DNA of 64,000 nt from the NCBI RefSeq assembly GCF_009720525.1, contig NZ_CP043930.1, forward strand, positions 248,001 through 312,000, given 5' to 3'. The translations under genes and the position numbers were made by a program. This DNA is from Gimesia benthica. GTDB taxonomy: Bacteria; Planctomycetota; Planctomycetia; Planctomycetales; Planctomycetaceae. This document shows positions 1 to 8,561 of the stretch, piece by piece (positions within the stretch are counted from its first letter, which is position 1; every line of letters starts with the position of its first letter). A model generated the notes under the pieces. That model saw only the letters and a program-made list of their open reading frames with translations, did not search any database and was not told the DNA's origin.

Positions 1-43
1 GATCATGAGTTCGATCAATCCCGGAGCTGTCAATATTAACAGC

Positions 44-319
44 TCATTCGCGGGTGCCCAGCGTAGTGATGCCACAGCCGAAAAACAGAAGTCTGATTCG
101 GCGCAACGCAGTGGTGAGATCACCCAGAAAGAGATTACCGATCACCAACTGCACGATGTCGGTGACGCTGACAAATCCGGAGACCGCGATGCCGACGGAC
201 GCATGCCTCTGGGTTATGATGAAGGCGACGGTCAGGAACACCCACCTGGCAAGGACCAGCAGAGCGAAGAGGAGCATCCCCGACGGACTCCCGACGCAGA
301 CGGCACTCTCGGAACACAT
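44..319 (-). CDS. possible small hydrophobic protein downstream of cpaE
   Basis: An open frame of 91 codons lies directly after cpaE on the same strand. It encodes a mostly hydrophobic protein with two or three stretches that could span the membrane (residues about 13-37 and 39-66). I do not recognise the family. GC at third codon positions is high in this frame, as in the neighbouring real genes, which is the main support. There is no clear Shine-Dalgarno site at the ATG. A further minus-strand ATG at position 6 could begin the next Tad gene. It could equally be a non-coding spacer. Confidence 0.25.
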   Translation of the reverse strand: MCSESAVCVGSPSGMLLFALLVLARWVFLTVAFIITQRHASVGIAVSGFVSVTDIVQLVIGNLFLGDLTTALRRIRLLFFGCGITTLGTRE

Positions 320-351
320 CTCGATCTGGATGCCTGAGGGTGTGCGGCAAC

Positions 352-1566
352 CTACTTGGAATGATTCAGGAACCCAAAGAGACTCTTTTTCTTCTTCGCG
401 GCTGAGTCTTCATCATGGGTCAGGCTGTCTCCACCCACGTGTGCAGCCAGCTGCATAATACTGCGGGTGAGTTTGGCCTTGGGAGCCTGCATAACCAACG
501 GAACCCCGTTATTGCGGGATTCAACCATTGTGGCGTAATCGTTGGGGATCTGCGCGAAAATCTCGCGGCCGATTGTCTCCAGAGCTTTGTTTATACTGAT
601 CTGTGTATCTTCCAGCCCCAGACGATTCATGACCACCTTCACTTTATCAGCGATCTGATCATGGTTGTCAAAGAACTGGGAAAGGCGTACCACATTCCGT
701 AAGCAGGGCAGGTCCAGCTGTGCCACCATTAAAACAGAATCGGAAAGTTCCATCGCTGCCAGGTCGAGACTGTTATAGCTCTTGCTGACATCAATCACCA
801 GATGGGTGAATGTAGCCCGCAACAGGGCGATAATTCGCCTTAGTACGTCCGTATTGATTTGTGTGGACATATCCATCTGCACGGGTCGCGGCAGCAGAAA
901 CGCACCACAGTTATGTTTGGTCAATGATCGTTTCAGCAGCGAATAATCCAGCCGGGAAATGTTCTCAGCCACGTCCTGAATCGTGTAATCGGGAATGATA
1001 TCCAGCCAGACATCAGAATCCCCCAATGCGAGATCCAGGTCGATCACCGCGACGCTGTTGTGTTCGTTACTCGCCAGACAGCAGGCCAGATTGATGGCCA
1101 GTGAAGTACAGCCCACGCCGCCACTCACACCAGCCACGGTAATGACCTGGCTGGAACGAGGCGCTTTATGTTCGCCACCCTCTGATTTCCCTGAAGAGAT
1201 CTGGATGCGATTCAGCGCAGAGAGGAAGTCTTCCAGCACCAGCGGAAAGCCCAGGAACTCTTTCGCCCCGTTCCGCATGGCACGCAGAATCAGGCTGCCT
1301 TCCTGGGATCTGCTGACCACAATTACGCTGCAACTGGGCAGGTCCCGGGTTACCTGGGCAATCAGATTCAGGGCCATTTCCGGATCTGCGTCGAGCGAAA
1401 TCAGAGCTATGTCCGGCTTGGTCTGTGAAACCACCTCAGTAAAGAATTCATATCGACTGCACTCAGCCTCGAGCCAGACCATATCGACACCAATCAGCAT
1501 GTTTTTCAGCTCATTGCGCGTCGCCTCATTCGGATCAATAATTGATAGTCGAACTACTCCACTCAT
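352..1566 (-). CDS. cpaE: CpaE/TadZ-like pilus assembly ATPase
   Basis: A 404-residue protein of the MinD/ParA-like CpaE (TadZ) family, which localises the Tad pilus machine at a cell pole. Residues 1-130 look like a degenerate response-regulator receiver domain (IIDPNEATRN start, ISLDAD near 57-62). The deviant Walker A motif GVSGGVGCTS lies at about 146-155, followed by DLDLALGD, typical of the MinD fold. The C-terminus is lysine-rich (AAKKKKSLFGF). It follows the secretin gene after 85 bases on the same strand. The order prepilin peptidase, CpaB, CpaC, CpaE supports the assignment. Confidence 0.9.
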   Translation of the reverse strand: MSGVVRLSIIDPNEATRNELKNMLIGVDMVWLEAECSRYEFFTEVVSQTKPDIALISLDADPEMALNLIAQVTRDLPSCSVIVVSRSQEGSLILRAMRNGAKEFLGFPLVLEDFLSALNRIQISSGKSEGGEHKAPRSSQVITVAGVSGGVGCTSLAINLACCLASNEHNSVAVIDLDLALGDSDVWLDIIPDYTIQDVAENISRLDYSLLKRSLTKHNCGAFLLPRPVQMDMSTQINTDVLRRIIALLRATFTHLVIDVSKSYNSLDLAAMELSDSVLMVAQLDLPCLRNVVRLSQFFDNHDQIADKVKVVMNRLGLEDTQISINKALETIGREIFAQIPNDYATMVESRNNGVPLVMQAPKAKLTRSIMQLAAHVGGDSLTHDEDSAAKKKKSLFGFLNHSK

Positions 1567-1651
1567 AAGTGATCACTTCTGCTTAAGGTATTAATTCTTC
1601 CCTCTGATTACTCTATTATCGAATCAGAGCGGGGCGGGTTTTAAATTTTTT

Positions 1652-3436
1652 CTAGCCCCCCGGTCCAATTAAACCAGGCTGTCCTTTGGGTGGTGTACTT
1701 AAAGTCCCCGGTTTAGGAGCCGGTGCCGGATTTCCCGTTTTCTGTTTGGGTTTCCACTGTCCCTGCGTTCCCTCGGTGAGGTCGGGAACCTTCATCCCCT
1801 GAGCACCAGCGACTGGTTTCGCGGGAGCCTGTTGCATCTTCTGCTGTTCCTGCAGGGCTTTTAGTTCTTCAGGAGACATCGCAGGCTTATGAATCACCTC
1901 AGACTGGATCGTCGGTGGTGCAGGGGGAGGCGGCATCTGCGACCGGGAAGCCGGAGGCAGTACATTATCTTCCATCTGCATCATAGACTCAGGACTGATT
2001 GGTCCAGGTACTGAATAGCGGCAGTCAGGACATTTGTCTCCATAGCTGGGAACTTCCAGCACACCATCTCCGTACAATTCACGATCGGTTGGTGTCGCGG
2101 TGAACCGCCCTGGTCCTCCCGGAGGAATCTGTCCCGCTTTCAGTGGCGAGACCAGTTCCGGCGTCACCATGATCACGAGTTCCGTTTCGCCTTCCGTATA
2201 ACGTACCCGGCGGAATGCAGCTCCCACGACAGGCAGTTCGCCCAGGAAGGGAGTCTTGGATGTCTCTGCCGTTTTGCGGCTGGAGATCAGACCGGCAATA
2301 ACCATGGTCTCACCAAAGTTCATTTCCACAGCAGTATTGGCCCGCCGCACAGTCAAACCGGGGACCGTAGTTCCGGAAACCTGTACCGCGTTAGAAAAGT
2401 CACGTTCACTGACTTCAGGTTGTACTTCGAGTCGCAGACGTCCATTTCCCAGTACGATGGGAACCGCTTCCATGCGAACACCAAACTCACGCCATTCAAT
2501 GGTCACCGTCCCCAGACTCTGAGGTACGAGAATCGGAAATTCACCACCAGACAGCAGGTTAGCAGGGCGGCCACTGGTAGTAACCAGTTCCGGTTCCGCC
2601 AGAATCTTCAGTAAGGCTTCCTGTTTTAACGCTTCAATGAAGGCCTGGAAGATGCTGTTATCGCCAACGAGACCAAAGCCCATTGTGGCATTCCCCAGCA
2701 GCTGCTGGGAAGCTGTCAGAGCAGGTGGACCGCCGAAGGGAACGGAAATCCCTGTTAACGGTACCAGTGACCCCGGGTTGCTGTAAACATATCCGCTCTG
2801 GTTCAGGAACAGCCAGTTCACACCCAGCTGCCGAATCTTGGAACGCTGTACTTCCATGATTTTGACTTTCAGCAGAACCTGCTGCACACCAGCCAGCTTC
2901 ATCTGATTCAAAACGCCGTTAGGGAAAAACTGTTCTGCGATTTCGACCATTTCGGTAATCGCTTCGGGCTCGGTTACCCAGCCTCGCAGCACAACCGAAT
3001 CCTGTACCTTGATTGCGGTGACAGAAGAGCGGGGAAAGAGCTCTTTAAGATAGGCCTGCAGGTGACGGGCATCACCACTGACGAAGGTCTCTACAGAATA
3101 GATCTTTCCGTTTTCGTCAGTAATGACCAGAGTGGTCACTCCTGGCACCAGAGCCTGCACTCGAATTTCGTTGGGAGTCAGTGCGGTGACATTCAAAACC
3201 GTGGGGTCGAAGCCGTCGACACGCTTAATCTTGCCGGGAAACTTCAGAATCTTGGAGAACTTTTCTGTCACTTCCAGTTTCATCTGCTCGGCTGAAACCT
3301 GGACAACCGGCTCACTGGCTCCAGGTGGAACAGGTGGTTCGCCCTGCGAGTAGGCCGTGGAACCGATCAGGCTGAAGACCAGTGCCAGACAGAGTGAGAG
3401 TTCATGAACTTTGAAGGTTTTGTTGAAGGCCAGCAT
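1652..3436 (-). CDS. cpaC: CpaC/RcpA outer-membrane secretin of the Tad pilus
   Basis: A secretin of about 594 residues that would form the outer-membrane pore for the Flp pilus. It has a signal peptide (residues about 9-30, ending near STAYSQG), an N-terminal pilus domain (about 40-110), a BON-like segment (about 120-185) and the secretin domain (about 230-430, with GGEFPILVP and the late MVTPELVSPL). The last 150 residues form a proline/glutamine-rich tail with a CPDC motif at 469-472, longer than in the usual family. I chose the ATG at 3436, preceded by AGGGG 9 bases upstream; an in-frame TTG at 3466 would add 10 residues and has its own AGGGGG, so the start is not settled. Confidence 0.9.
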   Translation of the reverse strand: MLAFNKTFKVHELSLCLALVFSLIGSTAYSQGEPPVPPGASEPVVQVSAEQMKLEVTEKFSKILKFPGKIKRVDGFDPTVLNVTALTPNEIRVQALVPGVTTLVITDENGKIYSVETFVSGDARHLQAYLKELFPRSSVTAIKVQDSVVLRGWVTEPEAITEMVEIAEQFFPNGVLNQMKLAGVQQVLLKVKIMEVQRSKIRQLGVNWLFLNQSGYVYSNPGSLVPLTGISVPFGGPPALTASQQLLGNATMGFGLVGDNSIFQAFIEALKQEALLKILAEPELVTTSGRPANLLSGGEFPILVPQSLGTVTIEWREFGVRMEAVPIVLGNGRLRLEVQPEVSERDFSNAVQVSGTTVPGLTVRRANTAVEMNFGETMVIAGLISSRKTAETSKTPFLGELPVVGAAFRRVRYTEGETELVIMVTPELVSPLKAGQIPPGGPGRFTATPTDRELYGDGVLEVPSYGDKCPDCRYSVPGPISPESMMQMEDNVLPPASRSQMPPPPAPPTIQSEVIHKPAMSPEELKALQEQQKMQQAPAKPVAGAQGMKVPDLTEGTQGQWKPKQKTGNPAPAPKPGTLSTPPKGQPGLIGPGG

Positions 3437-3587
3437 CCGTGCCCCTTGCTTTTTCAAATGAGTCAACCAGTGCCCCCTGAAGAGGGCCCTGGTATCACTC
3501 AGAATCGGTTATCAGTTTGTGCCTGCCAGGCCATCCTGCCTGTCTGGGCGACCCCCTGTCTGGTGAAACAGAGCAGGGGCTCACACT

Positions 3588-4643
3588 TCAATTGATTTTC
3601 TGCTTCTGTCTTTTCGTAAACGAGTCCCACAGATTTTTCAGAGCTGCCTGCTGATCACTCAGTTCCTCTTCCAGCAGTTCCACTTCCTGAACAATTTTTT
3701 CTTCGCCTGAATAAATTTCAATCTGCCACATTTTCTTTTCTTCTTCCATCGGCTCGACTTCGACTTCAGCAGAGGTCATCATCTGAGGCTCCTGCTGTTG
3801 ATCGAGAAACTCTTTTGCCGACTTCGTGTTTTCCTGTGACTTCTTAACAACAGGCTGTTTGTCTTTCTTTACATCGCCCTGTGCCTCTTCACCATCCTGC
3901 AGGTATTCACTGCCATCTATTGAAAAGACCTCTGCCAGTTCCTGATCGTCAAACTGAACGTCCTCAGTGTCGGAATCATCTGATTGCGACCGCAGGGCGA
4001 GGTGAACTTCTCCTTTTTTCTCAGCCAGTTTCAGAATTGCTCCTTCACGGGGAGAGAGCAGTAACGATATGTTCTTGGATTTGACCTGGTTGCTTTCGGT
4101 TCCACCAACGTCAGTGAGATGATCCGTGGCAAAGATCTTGACGCGCTCCAGAATTACTTTAGTGATGGTCGACAATCCCCCCTGTTGCTTTCGCGCCGTG
4201 AATGTCACATACACATCAACAAAGTCACCCGGGAGTATCAAACCACTGTGTGTTTTGGTCATATCGACCGATGTCGTAAAGACCCGTTTTCCATCTGGAA
4301 TTTCAACTGATGCGCCCCTTACACCTTGTTCACTGAGCTTCGCTTTCATCACGATTTCGCCAGGAACGGCCCGGGTTTTAATTGAGCGCTCTTTATATTC
4401 TTCCAGCTTTGTAACTGAGCCTTCTGGTATTTGATCAATGGGCCATGATTTAAATTTCACATTGGATTCCGTCAGGGGAGTCCCGGGGGCAATCTCGGAA
4501 ATGGTCACCAGCACATTTGCTCGTTTAACCTCTTCCTTTTGATTATCCCGATTCAGGACCTGTCGGACGCCCAACATCGCAACTAAACCACAGCCGACTG
4601 CGACTACCAACATCATCAATGACTTCAGTTTCATTTCTGTCAC
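3588..4643 (-). CDS. cpaB: CpaB/RcpC pilus assembly protein with SAF domain
   Basis: A 351-residue protein with an N-terminal membrane anchor (residues about 8-27), then a SAF domain (about 42-105, with SEIAPGTPLTESNVKF and the RAVPGE motif) and an RcpC-type region (LPGDFVDVYVTF, about 138-149). CpaB is a periplasmic partner of the CpaC secretin in Tad systems. The C-terminal 120 residues are very acidic and lysine/glutamine-rich, unlike the compact core. It lies 122 bases upstream of the cpaC ORF and is probably co-transcribed with it. A second ATG nine bases downstream (MKLK) is an equally plausible start. Confidence 0.88.
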   Translation of the reverse strand: MTEMKLKSLMMLVVAVGCGLVAMLGVRQVLNRDNQKEEVKRANVLVTISEIAPGTPLTESNVKFKSWPIDQIPEGSVTKLEEYKERSIKTRAVPGEIVMKAKLSEQGVRGASVEIPDGKRVFTTSVDMTKTHSGLILPGDFVDVYVTFTARKQQGGLSTITKVILERVKIFATDHLTDVGGTESNQVKSKNISLLLSPREGAILKLAEKKGEVHLALRSQSDDSDTEDVQFDDQELAEVFSIDGSEYLQDGEEAQGDVKKDKQPVVKKSQENTKSAKEFLDQQQEPQMMTSAEVEVEPMEEEKKMWQIEIYSGEEKIVQEVELLEEELSDQQAALKNLWDSFTKRQKQKIN

Positions 4644-4850
4644 CCGTAAAAGAGAAACACATCAGCGACACTCATGTTTCACACAGGCTCACAGGAGCAC
4701 TGTGAATCGAAGTGACTGACCCGATGGGTAACTGCTTTCACAGTAAAACAGAAAGAACTTCTGCCATCATGGTCAACATCGGCACTCAGAGAGCGTTCGC
4801 TTCAATTTATAACGATTTTATCGTTTAAAATAATCATTCCGATTGGAGCG

Positions 4851-4878
4851 ACCTCTTCGGCATGACAACCGAAGAGGT
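4851..4878 (-). terminator. 10-bp hairpin between prepilin peptidase and cpaB
   Basis: ACCTCTTCGG at 4851-4860 pairs perfectly with CCGAAGAGGT at 4869-4878 around an 8-base loop. It lies about 50 bases after the prepilin peptidase stop on the minus strand. No T-run follows, so it may be a weak terminator, a processing site or a Rho-assisted stop. A smaller inverted repeat (AACGAT, 3-base gap, ATCGTT) lies nearby at about 4811-4825. Confidence 0.4.
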
Positions 4879-4926
4879 TCACAACCCCTGTTTTATCTAT
4901 TTTCACAGACTTCAAATTTTCCAGTC

Positions 4927-5481
4927 TTACAGCAGGCCGGCATAGAAGAAGTAAGCGATTGATCCGATGCAGATCGGAATCCCGTAAGGCAGCAGGTACA
5001 TGGTAGGCTTGCGTTCTTTAGCAATCCGCGACAGTTCCCGTGGGTTCTTGACGGAACGCCATTCGTCCAGAATCATGATCGCCTGCCCCAGGTGCTTGTA
5101 AAAGCTCTTGCGGTAGAGCACCATGGCGACAGCCATCACAGCTCCCACAACGGTTGTCACACAGAACGCATAGAAGGTGATTTTCACTCCCAGCCAGGCA
5201 CCGATGCCGGCCATCAGTTTCACATCACCCGCGCCCATGCCACCGACGCTATACAGCGGGAGCAGAGTAGCCAGTCCGACAGCCATTCCCAGCAGTCCCC
5301 AGCCCAGGCCAGCCAGACCACCGGTCCAGGTCATGTAGACCAGACCAGACAGAACCATCGGATAGGTAATCCAGTTCGGAACCCGCAGTTCTTTACCATC
5401 AATGTAAGCAGCATAAATCAAGACGATGGAAACAAACTTAACATGCCAATTCTCGAGAAGTAACTGATGCCAATCCATCAA
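4927..5481 (-). CDS. cpaA: CpaA/TadV prepilin peptidase (A24 family)
   Basis: A 184-residue polytopic membrane protein of the type IV prepilin peptidase family, in the short form lacking the N-terminal methylase domain, as usual for TadV/CpaA. The two catalytic aspartates are visible: D28 in YIDGKELRVPNW and D86 in the signature GMGAGDVKL. It would cleave the leader of the Flp pilin and of pseudopilins at the inner membrane. About five or six membrane segments are apparent. It lies between the flp region and cpaB on the same strand, matching standard Tad loci. Confidence 0.92.
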   Translation of the reverse strand: MMDWHQLLLENWHVKFVSIVLIYAAYIDGKELRVPNWITYPMVLSGLVYMTWTGGLAGLGWGLLGMAVGLATLLPLYSVGGMGAGDVKLMAGIGAWLGVKITFYAFCVTTVVGAVMAVAMVLYRKSFYKHLGQAIMILDEWRSVKNPRELSRIAKERKPTMYLLPYGIPICIGSIAYFFYAGLL

Positions 5482-5730
5482 TCTGGCCTTTCTTATTTCA
5501 TTCTGAGTGAAATGCGGTTGAACACATTTCCTGAGGGATAGTTCTTGTCAGTAAATTTCACAGCCCAGGTAAGTCTCATTTTCTGTGAGTTCCACCGCCG
5601 TTCGAAGCAGAGGAGCTGAGCTGCGATCAGTTGTATGCTTATTATTCAGTCTAGGTCACAGACCGGGCAGGGCAGGGAATATCTTGAAAAAACAACGGTT
5701 TTTCCACGCCACTGGAGGGCCTGCATGAGA

Positions 5731-5829
5731 AGGCCACACTGTCTGTTGAAACGCCGGATTATTGAGACAATCGACGGCAGAATCACCGGCCAGTCTGCGA
5801 GACTGGTCTGACAGTGTGCCATTTTTTTG
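5731..5829 (+). ncRNA. candidate structured RNA or complex terminator
   Basis: About 90 bases can fold into a branched structure. The outer stem pairs 5732-5743 with 5810-5820 (ACACTGTC with GACAGTGT, extended by GGC/GCC around one bulge). Inside are a hairpin CCAGTCT/AGACTGG (5790-5806, 3-base loop) and a second hairpin built on GCCG/CGGC and ATTG/CAAT (5753-5778). On the plus strand the structure ends in a run of seven T, the form of an intrinsic terminator. No plus-strand gene precedes it, so it could be a small RNA; on the minus strand it lies just downstream of the 36-residue ORF. No promoter could be assigned. Confidence 0.35.
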
Positions 5830-5837
5830 ATCGGGCT

Positions 5838-5948
5838 TTAGATGCGGCTGCCGGTCAGCAGTGAAGTGAACCAGACAATGACCATCATAATCATCATCAT
5901 AAATTCCAGAACTGCTCCCGCGTGGGCATCGAAATAATACGGAAACAT
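5838..5948 (-). CDS. 36-residue pilin-like membrane peptide
   Basis: A very short ORF with a good ribosome site (GGAGAG seven bases before the ATG). It encodes a 10-11 residue leader, then AGAVLEF, then a single strongly hydrophobic, methionine-rich helix (about residues 16-31) and a short basic end. The G-x-x-x-E-F pattern resembles class IVb pilins and TadE-type pseudopilins cut by the prepilin peptidase encoded next door. Cleavage after G11 puts Glu at +4; cleavage after A10 puts it at the canonical +5. The leader has no positive charge, unlike the Flp leader. It lies between flp and the prepilin peptidase on the same strand. The function is inferred only. Confidence 0.55.
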   Translation of the reverse strand: MFPYYFDAHAGAVLEFMMMIMMVIVWFTSLLTGSRI

Positions 5949-6045
5949 ACTGCACTCTCCTTGATTTTTAACAGTGATTGAAACACATGGGGATTTCATT
6001 GCCGGGGCAGGCTGAGGCCCTGAATTTCAGTGTCCCGTTACGCAA

Positions 6046-6083
6046 GAAAACGCTCAGCCGAATGGTTCGACTGAGCGGTTTTC
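6046..6083 (-). terminator. terminator after flp
   Basis: An imperfect inverted repeat around CGCTCAG/CTGAGCG, extended on both sides by A-rich and T-rich flanks. In minus orientation the stem is followed by TTTTC. It lies 30 bases after the flp stop, so flp is probably made mostly as a short separate transcript. Confidence 0.7.
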
Positions 6084-6115
6084 TCGTAGTTTCGTTGCGA
6101 TACAGATCGCCTCGA

Positions 6116-6289
6116 TTAGGTCAACGCGTCACGAACCTGTTCGAATTTCGCATTGGCGTTTGTACCAACAGCCTGGATGGCAGTCAGACAAACGATGACG
6201 ATCAGAGCCAGCATTACAGCGTATTCAACAGCTGTAGGACCATCTTCTGATACCAGGAAATTCTTGATGCTCTTTGTCAGATTCTTCAT
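6116..6289 (-). CDS. flp: Flp-type class IVb pilin
   Basis: A 57-residue prepilin. It has a short basic leader (MKNLTKSIKNFLVSEDG), the cleavage motif G-PTAVEY with Glu at +5 and Tyr at +6 of the mature protein, and a hydrophobic helix (AVMLALIVIVCL) ending in a short polar tail. This is the classic Flp/Fap architecture of the major subunit of the Tad adhesive pilus. The ATG at 6289 was chosen because it gives the normal leader; AGAGAG lies about five bases upstream. The adjacent prepilin peptidase, CpaB, CpaC and CpaE fit. Confidence 0.93.
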   Translation of the reverse strand: MKNLTKSIKNFLVSEDGPTAVEYAVMLALIVIVCLTAIQAVGTNANAKFEQVRDALT

Positions 6290-6823
6290 TGTTGCTCTCT
6301 TTCTTTCCAATTGGAGTCGAGTCATGAACCACATGCATCGACAAAACAACCAAGCCATGGTAATGAACCACAGCTCACCCGAAACATTGCCTCCCTGAGT
6401 GACGTCCTCGCAGGAAGCGTCCAATATGCCCCCTCTTAGAAGAGCTTAATTCTGTAAACAAAGAATGTTCACAGAAAATATTGGTGTAGATTGAACTCAT
6501 ATGAAAACGGAAATCTCTTTCCGATATGATGTCAAACTTGTTTTGCAGAGCTGATCCGTTTCACTTTCAGGATCAAACTTTTGCTACCTAAACCTAGGTC
6601 ACGGGTTAAAACAGTCAAGCAGAGAAAGAAAAGATTTTTGGATAATATTTACCGGTTTCGTAAAAGAAACACTCAAGTCCGCGCAAACCGCTGCCGGGAT
6701 AGCGTCTGTTTTTTACCTGTTGAGAATCGACAACTCGAAATTATTTTCGCGTCGCAAGCCGGTAATTTACCTGGAGAAAGCAAACTTGCCCTCGCAGAGT
6801 GATGGAGCATCTCCACAAGGGCG
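6290..6823. other. gene-free spacer upstream of flp
   Basis: A 534-base AT-rich spacer. It should hold the flp promoter on the minus strand. It contains an 8-bp palindrome ACCTAGGT at about 6592-6599; CTAGGTCAC occurs both there and at about 5652, on the other side of flp. No ORF with a convincing start or composition is visible. Confidence 0.5.
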
Positions 6824-8269
6824 TTATTCTGCCTGCCAGTCCTGGAGCTTCTGCTCAATCCGTTCGCGGTCCAGCCGATCCGGATGCGTGTCGCGCAAAG
6901 CCCGCTTGAGGATCTCAACCGCCTGTACGGACTCTCCCCGCTGGTGATAACTGTTCGCCAGTTGAATCTGCACGACGGGTAACTGGGGCACCTGCTGCGC
7001 GGTATATTGCCACAAGTTCATGCCATTTTTCCAGACACTCAGGTAGTGAGAGGTCTGCAGACTGAAACGCGTGAAGAGTGCCAGCGCGAGGACACCAAAC
7101 ACAGCTGGCACCAGATAGCCTGACACACGCCGTCTGCCAAAATATCCGATAATCACACGAATTTTCAGTTGCTCCAGAATCTGATACAAGCCGCTGAACA
7201 GCAGTGCAAAAAATGGGATGCAGGGCAGATACAGATAACGGTCATTCATCAGAGTCGTGATCGGGAACAGGTTCAGCACCGGTAACAGCAGGAGCAAAAA
7301 CGTGGCGCCCGCAAACAGAATCAACGGATTTCGTCTGCCCATCCGTACAAACAGCGCCGCTGCGATCAGCCAGCAGACGACCGACAACAGTACCAACTGA
7401 CCAATGCCTGAAACAGGCGGGGCGTACAGTACCGAACGGCTCTGAGGCCAGATCAGCATCTGTACATATTTGGACATAATTACGCTGTCTACGGAGAGTA
7501 TTTCGAGCTTGCTCATACCGAAGTGGTCGCGCACGCCCCCCAGTTCACTCGTCTGTGCCAGCATGGTAATCAGCAGTAAAAGCAGGGCACAGCAGCCGGG
7601 GAAGATCTGTCGCTTGACCGCTTCCCGGAAGGGAACTTTTACCACCCAGTAGTCGTAACAGAAGACAATCGCCGGCACGACGACTGCCAGTGCCTTGGAA
7701 AGTAAAGCCCCAATGAAACAGACAAATCCCCAGGTATTCTGTTCGAGTGTCCGCTCTTTTCTCAGCCAGTACCAGAGTGCTGCCAGGATGAACGCTCCGG
7801 ACAGCAGCCCTTTGCGTGAAGAGATCCAGACCACGGTTTCAACCTGCACTGGATGAATCGCGAAGACCGCCGCCGTCGCCCAGCCCACCATTCGATTACC
7901 ACTGAGTCGGGTGACCAGCAGATAAGCCAGCACTACATTGATCAGGTGCAGCAGAATGTTCGTCAGATGATATCCGCCGGCCCACAAACCATAGAGTGTA
8001 TGATCAACCAGAAATGAAAAGACGGTGAGTGGCGCATAGTTACGCGTCACCACTTTTGTAGCTACCAGCTGCAGGTTTTCGGGCTGCCAGCTCTTGATCA
8101 GCGGATTGTGAATCACGTACCAGGGGTCATCCCAGTTGACAAAGTCAAAGGTCACAGCAGCGCCATAACTGACCAGCACGACCAGCGCCAGCGAGATCAG
8201 CGGCAGTTGCTGACTCTTGATGGCCAGCCAGATTTGCCAGGGCAGTTCGATTCGCTTTTGACCATTCAT
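6824..8269 (-). CDS. polytopic membrane protein with C-terminal TPR (TMTC/GT-C-like)
   Basis: About 481 residues. An N-terminal cytoplasmic tip is followed by roughly ten membrane segments and a soluble C-terminal end with TPR character (QLANSYHQRGESVQAVEILKRAL). The motif FDFVNWDDPWYVIHNP soon after the first membrane segment is typical of the planctomycete and metazoan TMTC-like group, related to GT-C protein mannosyltransferases; the paired acidic residues (WDD) lie where GT-C enzymes have catalytic Asp. A role in envelope glycosylation is inferred. I start at MNGQKR (8269), since upstream residues look untranslated. It is divergent from the glycosyltransferase at 8562. Confidence 0.7.
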   Translation of the reverse strand: MNGQKRIELPWQIWLAIKSQQLPLISLALVVLVSYGAAVTFDFVNWDDPWYVIHNPLIKSWQPENLQLVATKVVTRNYAPLTVFSFLVDHTLYGLWAGGYHLTNILLHLINVVLAYLLVTRLSGNRMVGWATAAVFAIHPVQVETVVWISSRKGLLSGAFILAALWYWLRKERTLEQNTWGFVCFIGALLSKALAVVVPAIVFCYDYWVVKVPFREAVKRQIFPGCCALLLLLITMLAQTSELGGVRDHFGMSKLEILSVDSVIMSKYVQMLIWPQSRSVLYAPPVSGIGQLVLLSVVCWLIAAALFVRMGRRNPLILFAGATFLLLLLPVLNLFPITTLMNDRYLYLPCIPFFALLFSGLYQILEQLKIRVIIGYFGRRRVSGYLVPAVFGVLALALFTRFSLQTSHYLSVWKNGMNLWQYTAQQVPQLPVVQIQLANSYHQRGESVQAVEILKRALRDTHPDRLDRERIEQKLQDWQAE

Positions 8270-8561
8270 GAGATTAACACCATTTCTATCTGGATCCGCG
8301 GACGGAGTATCACGTACCCAAAACATAGTTTGAAATCCGTAAGCTGCAGACGCTTTGAAGAAAATGTTGCCTGAAGACAACATCCTCAGCGGGGACGGAC
8401 ACGAGAGCCGGTAAAATCGATAGAACCGGAAGCATTTCAAAATCCGCAGGACAGCGTCCTCTATCCCAGCGGCGAAGAGAGCGAATCGTGAACTAAGCTT
8501 AGATACAACATGATTTAAGCTGCCCGGCAGTGATCTACTTCACTTCTTCTCGGAGAGTAAC

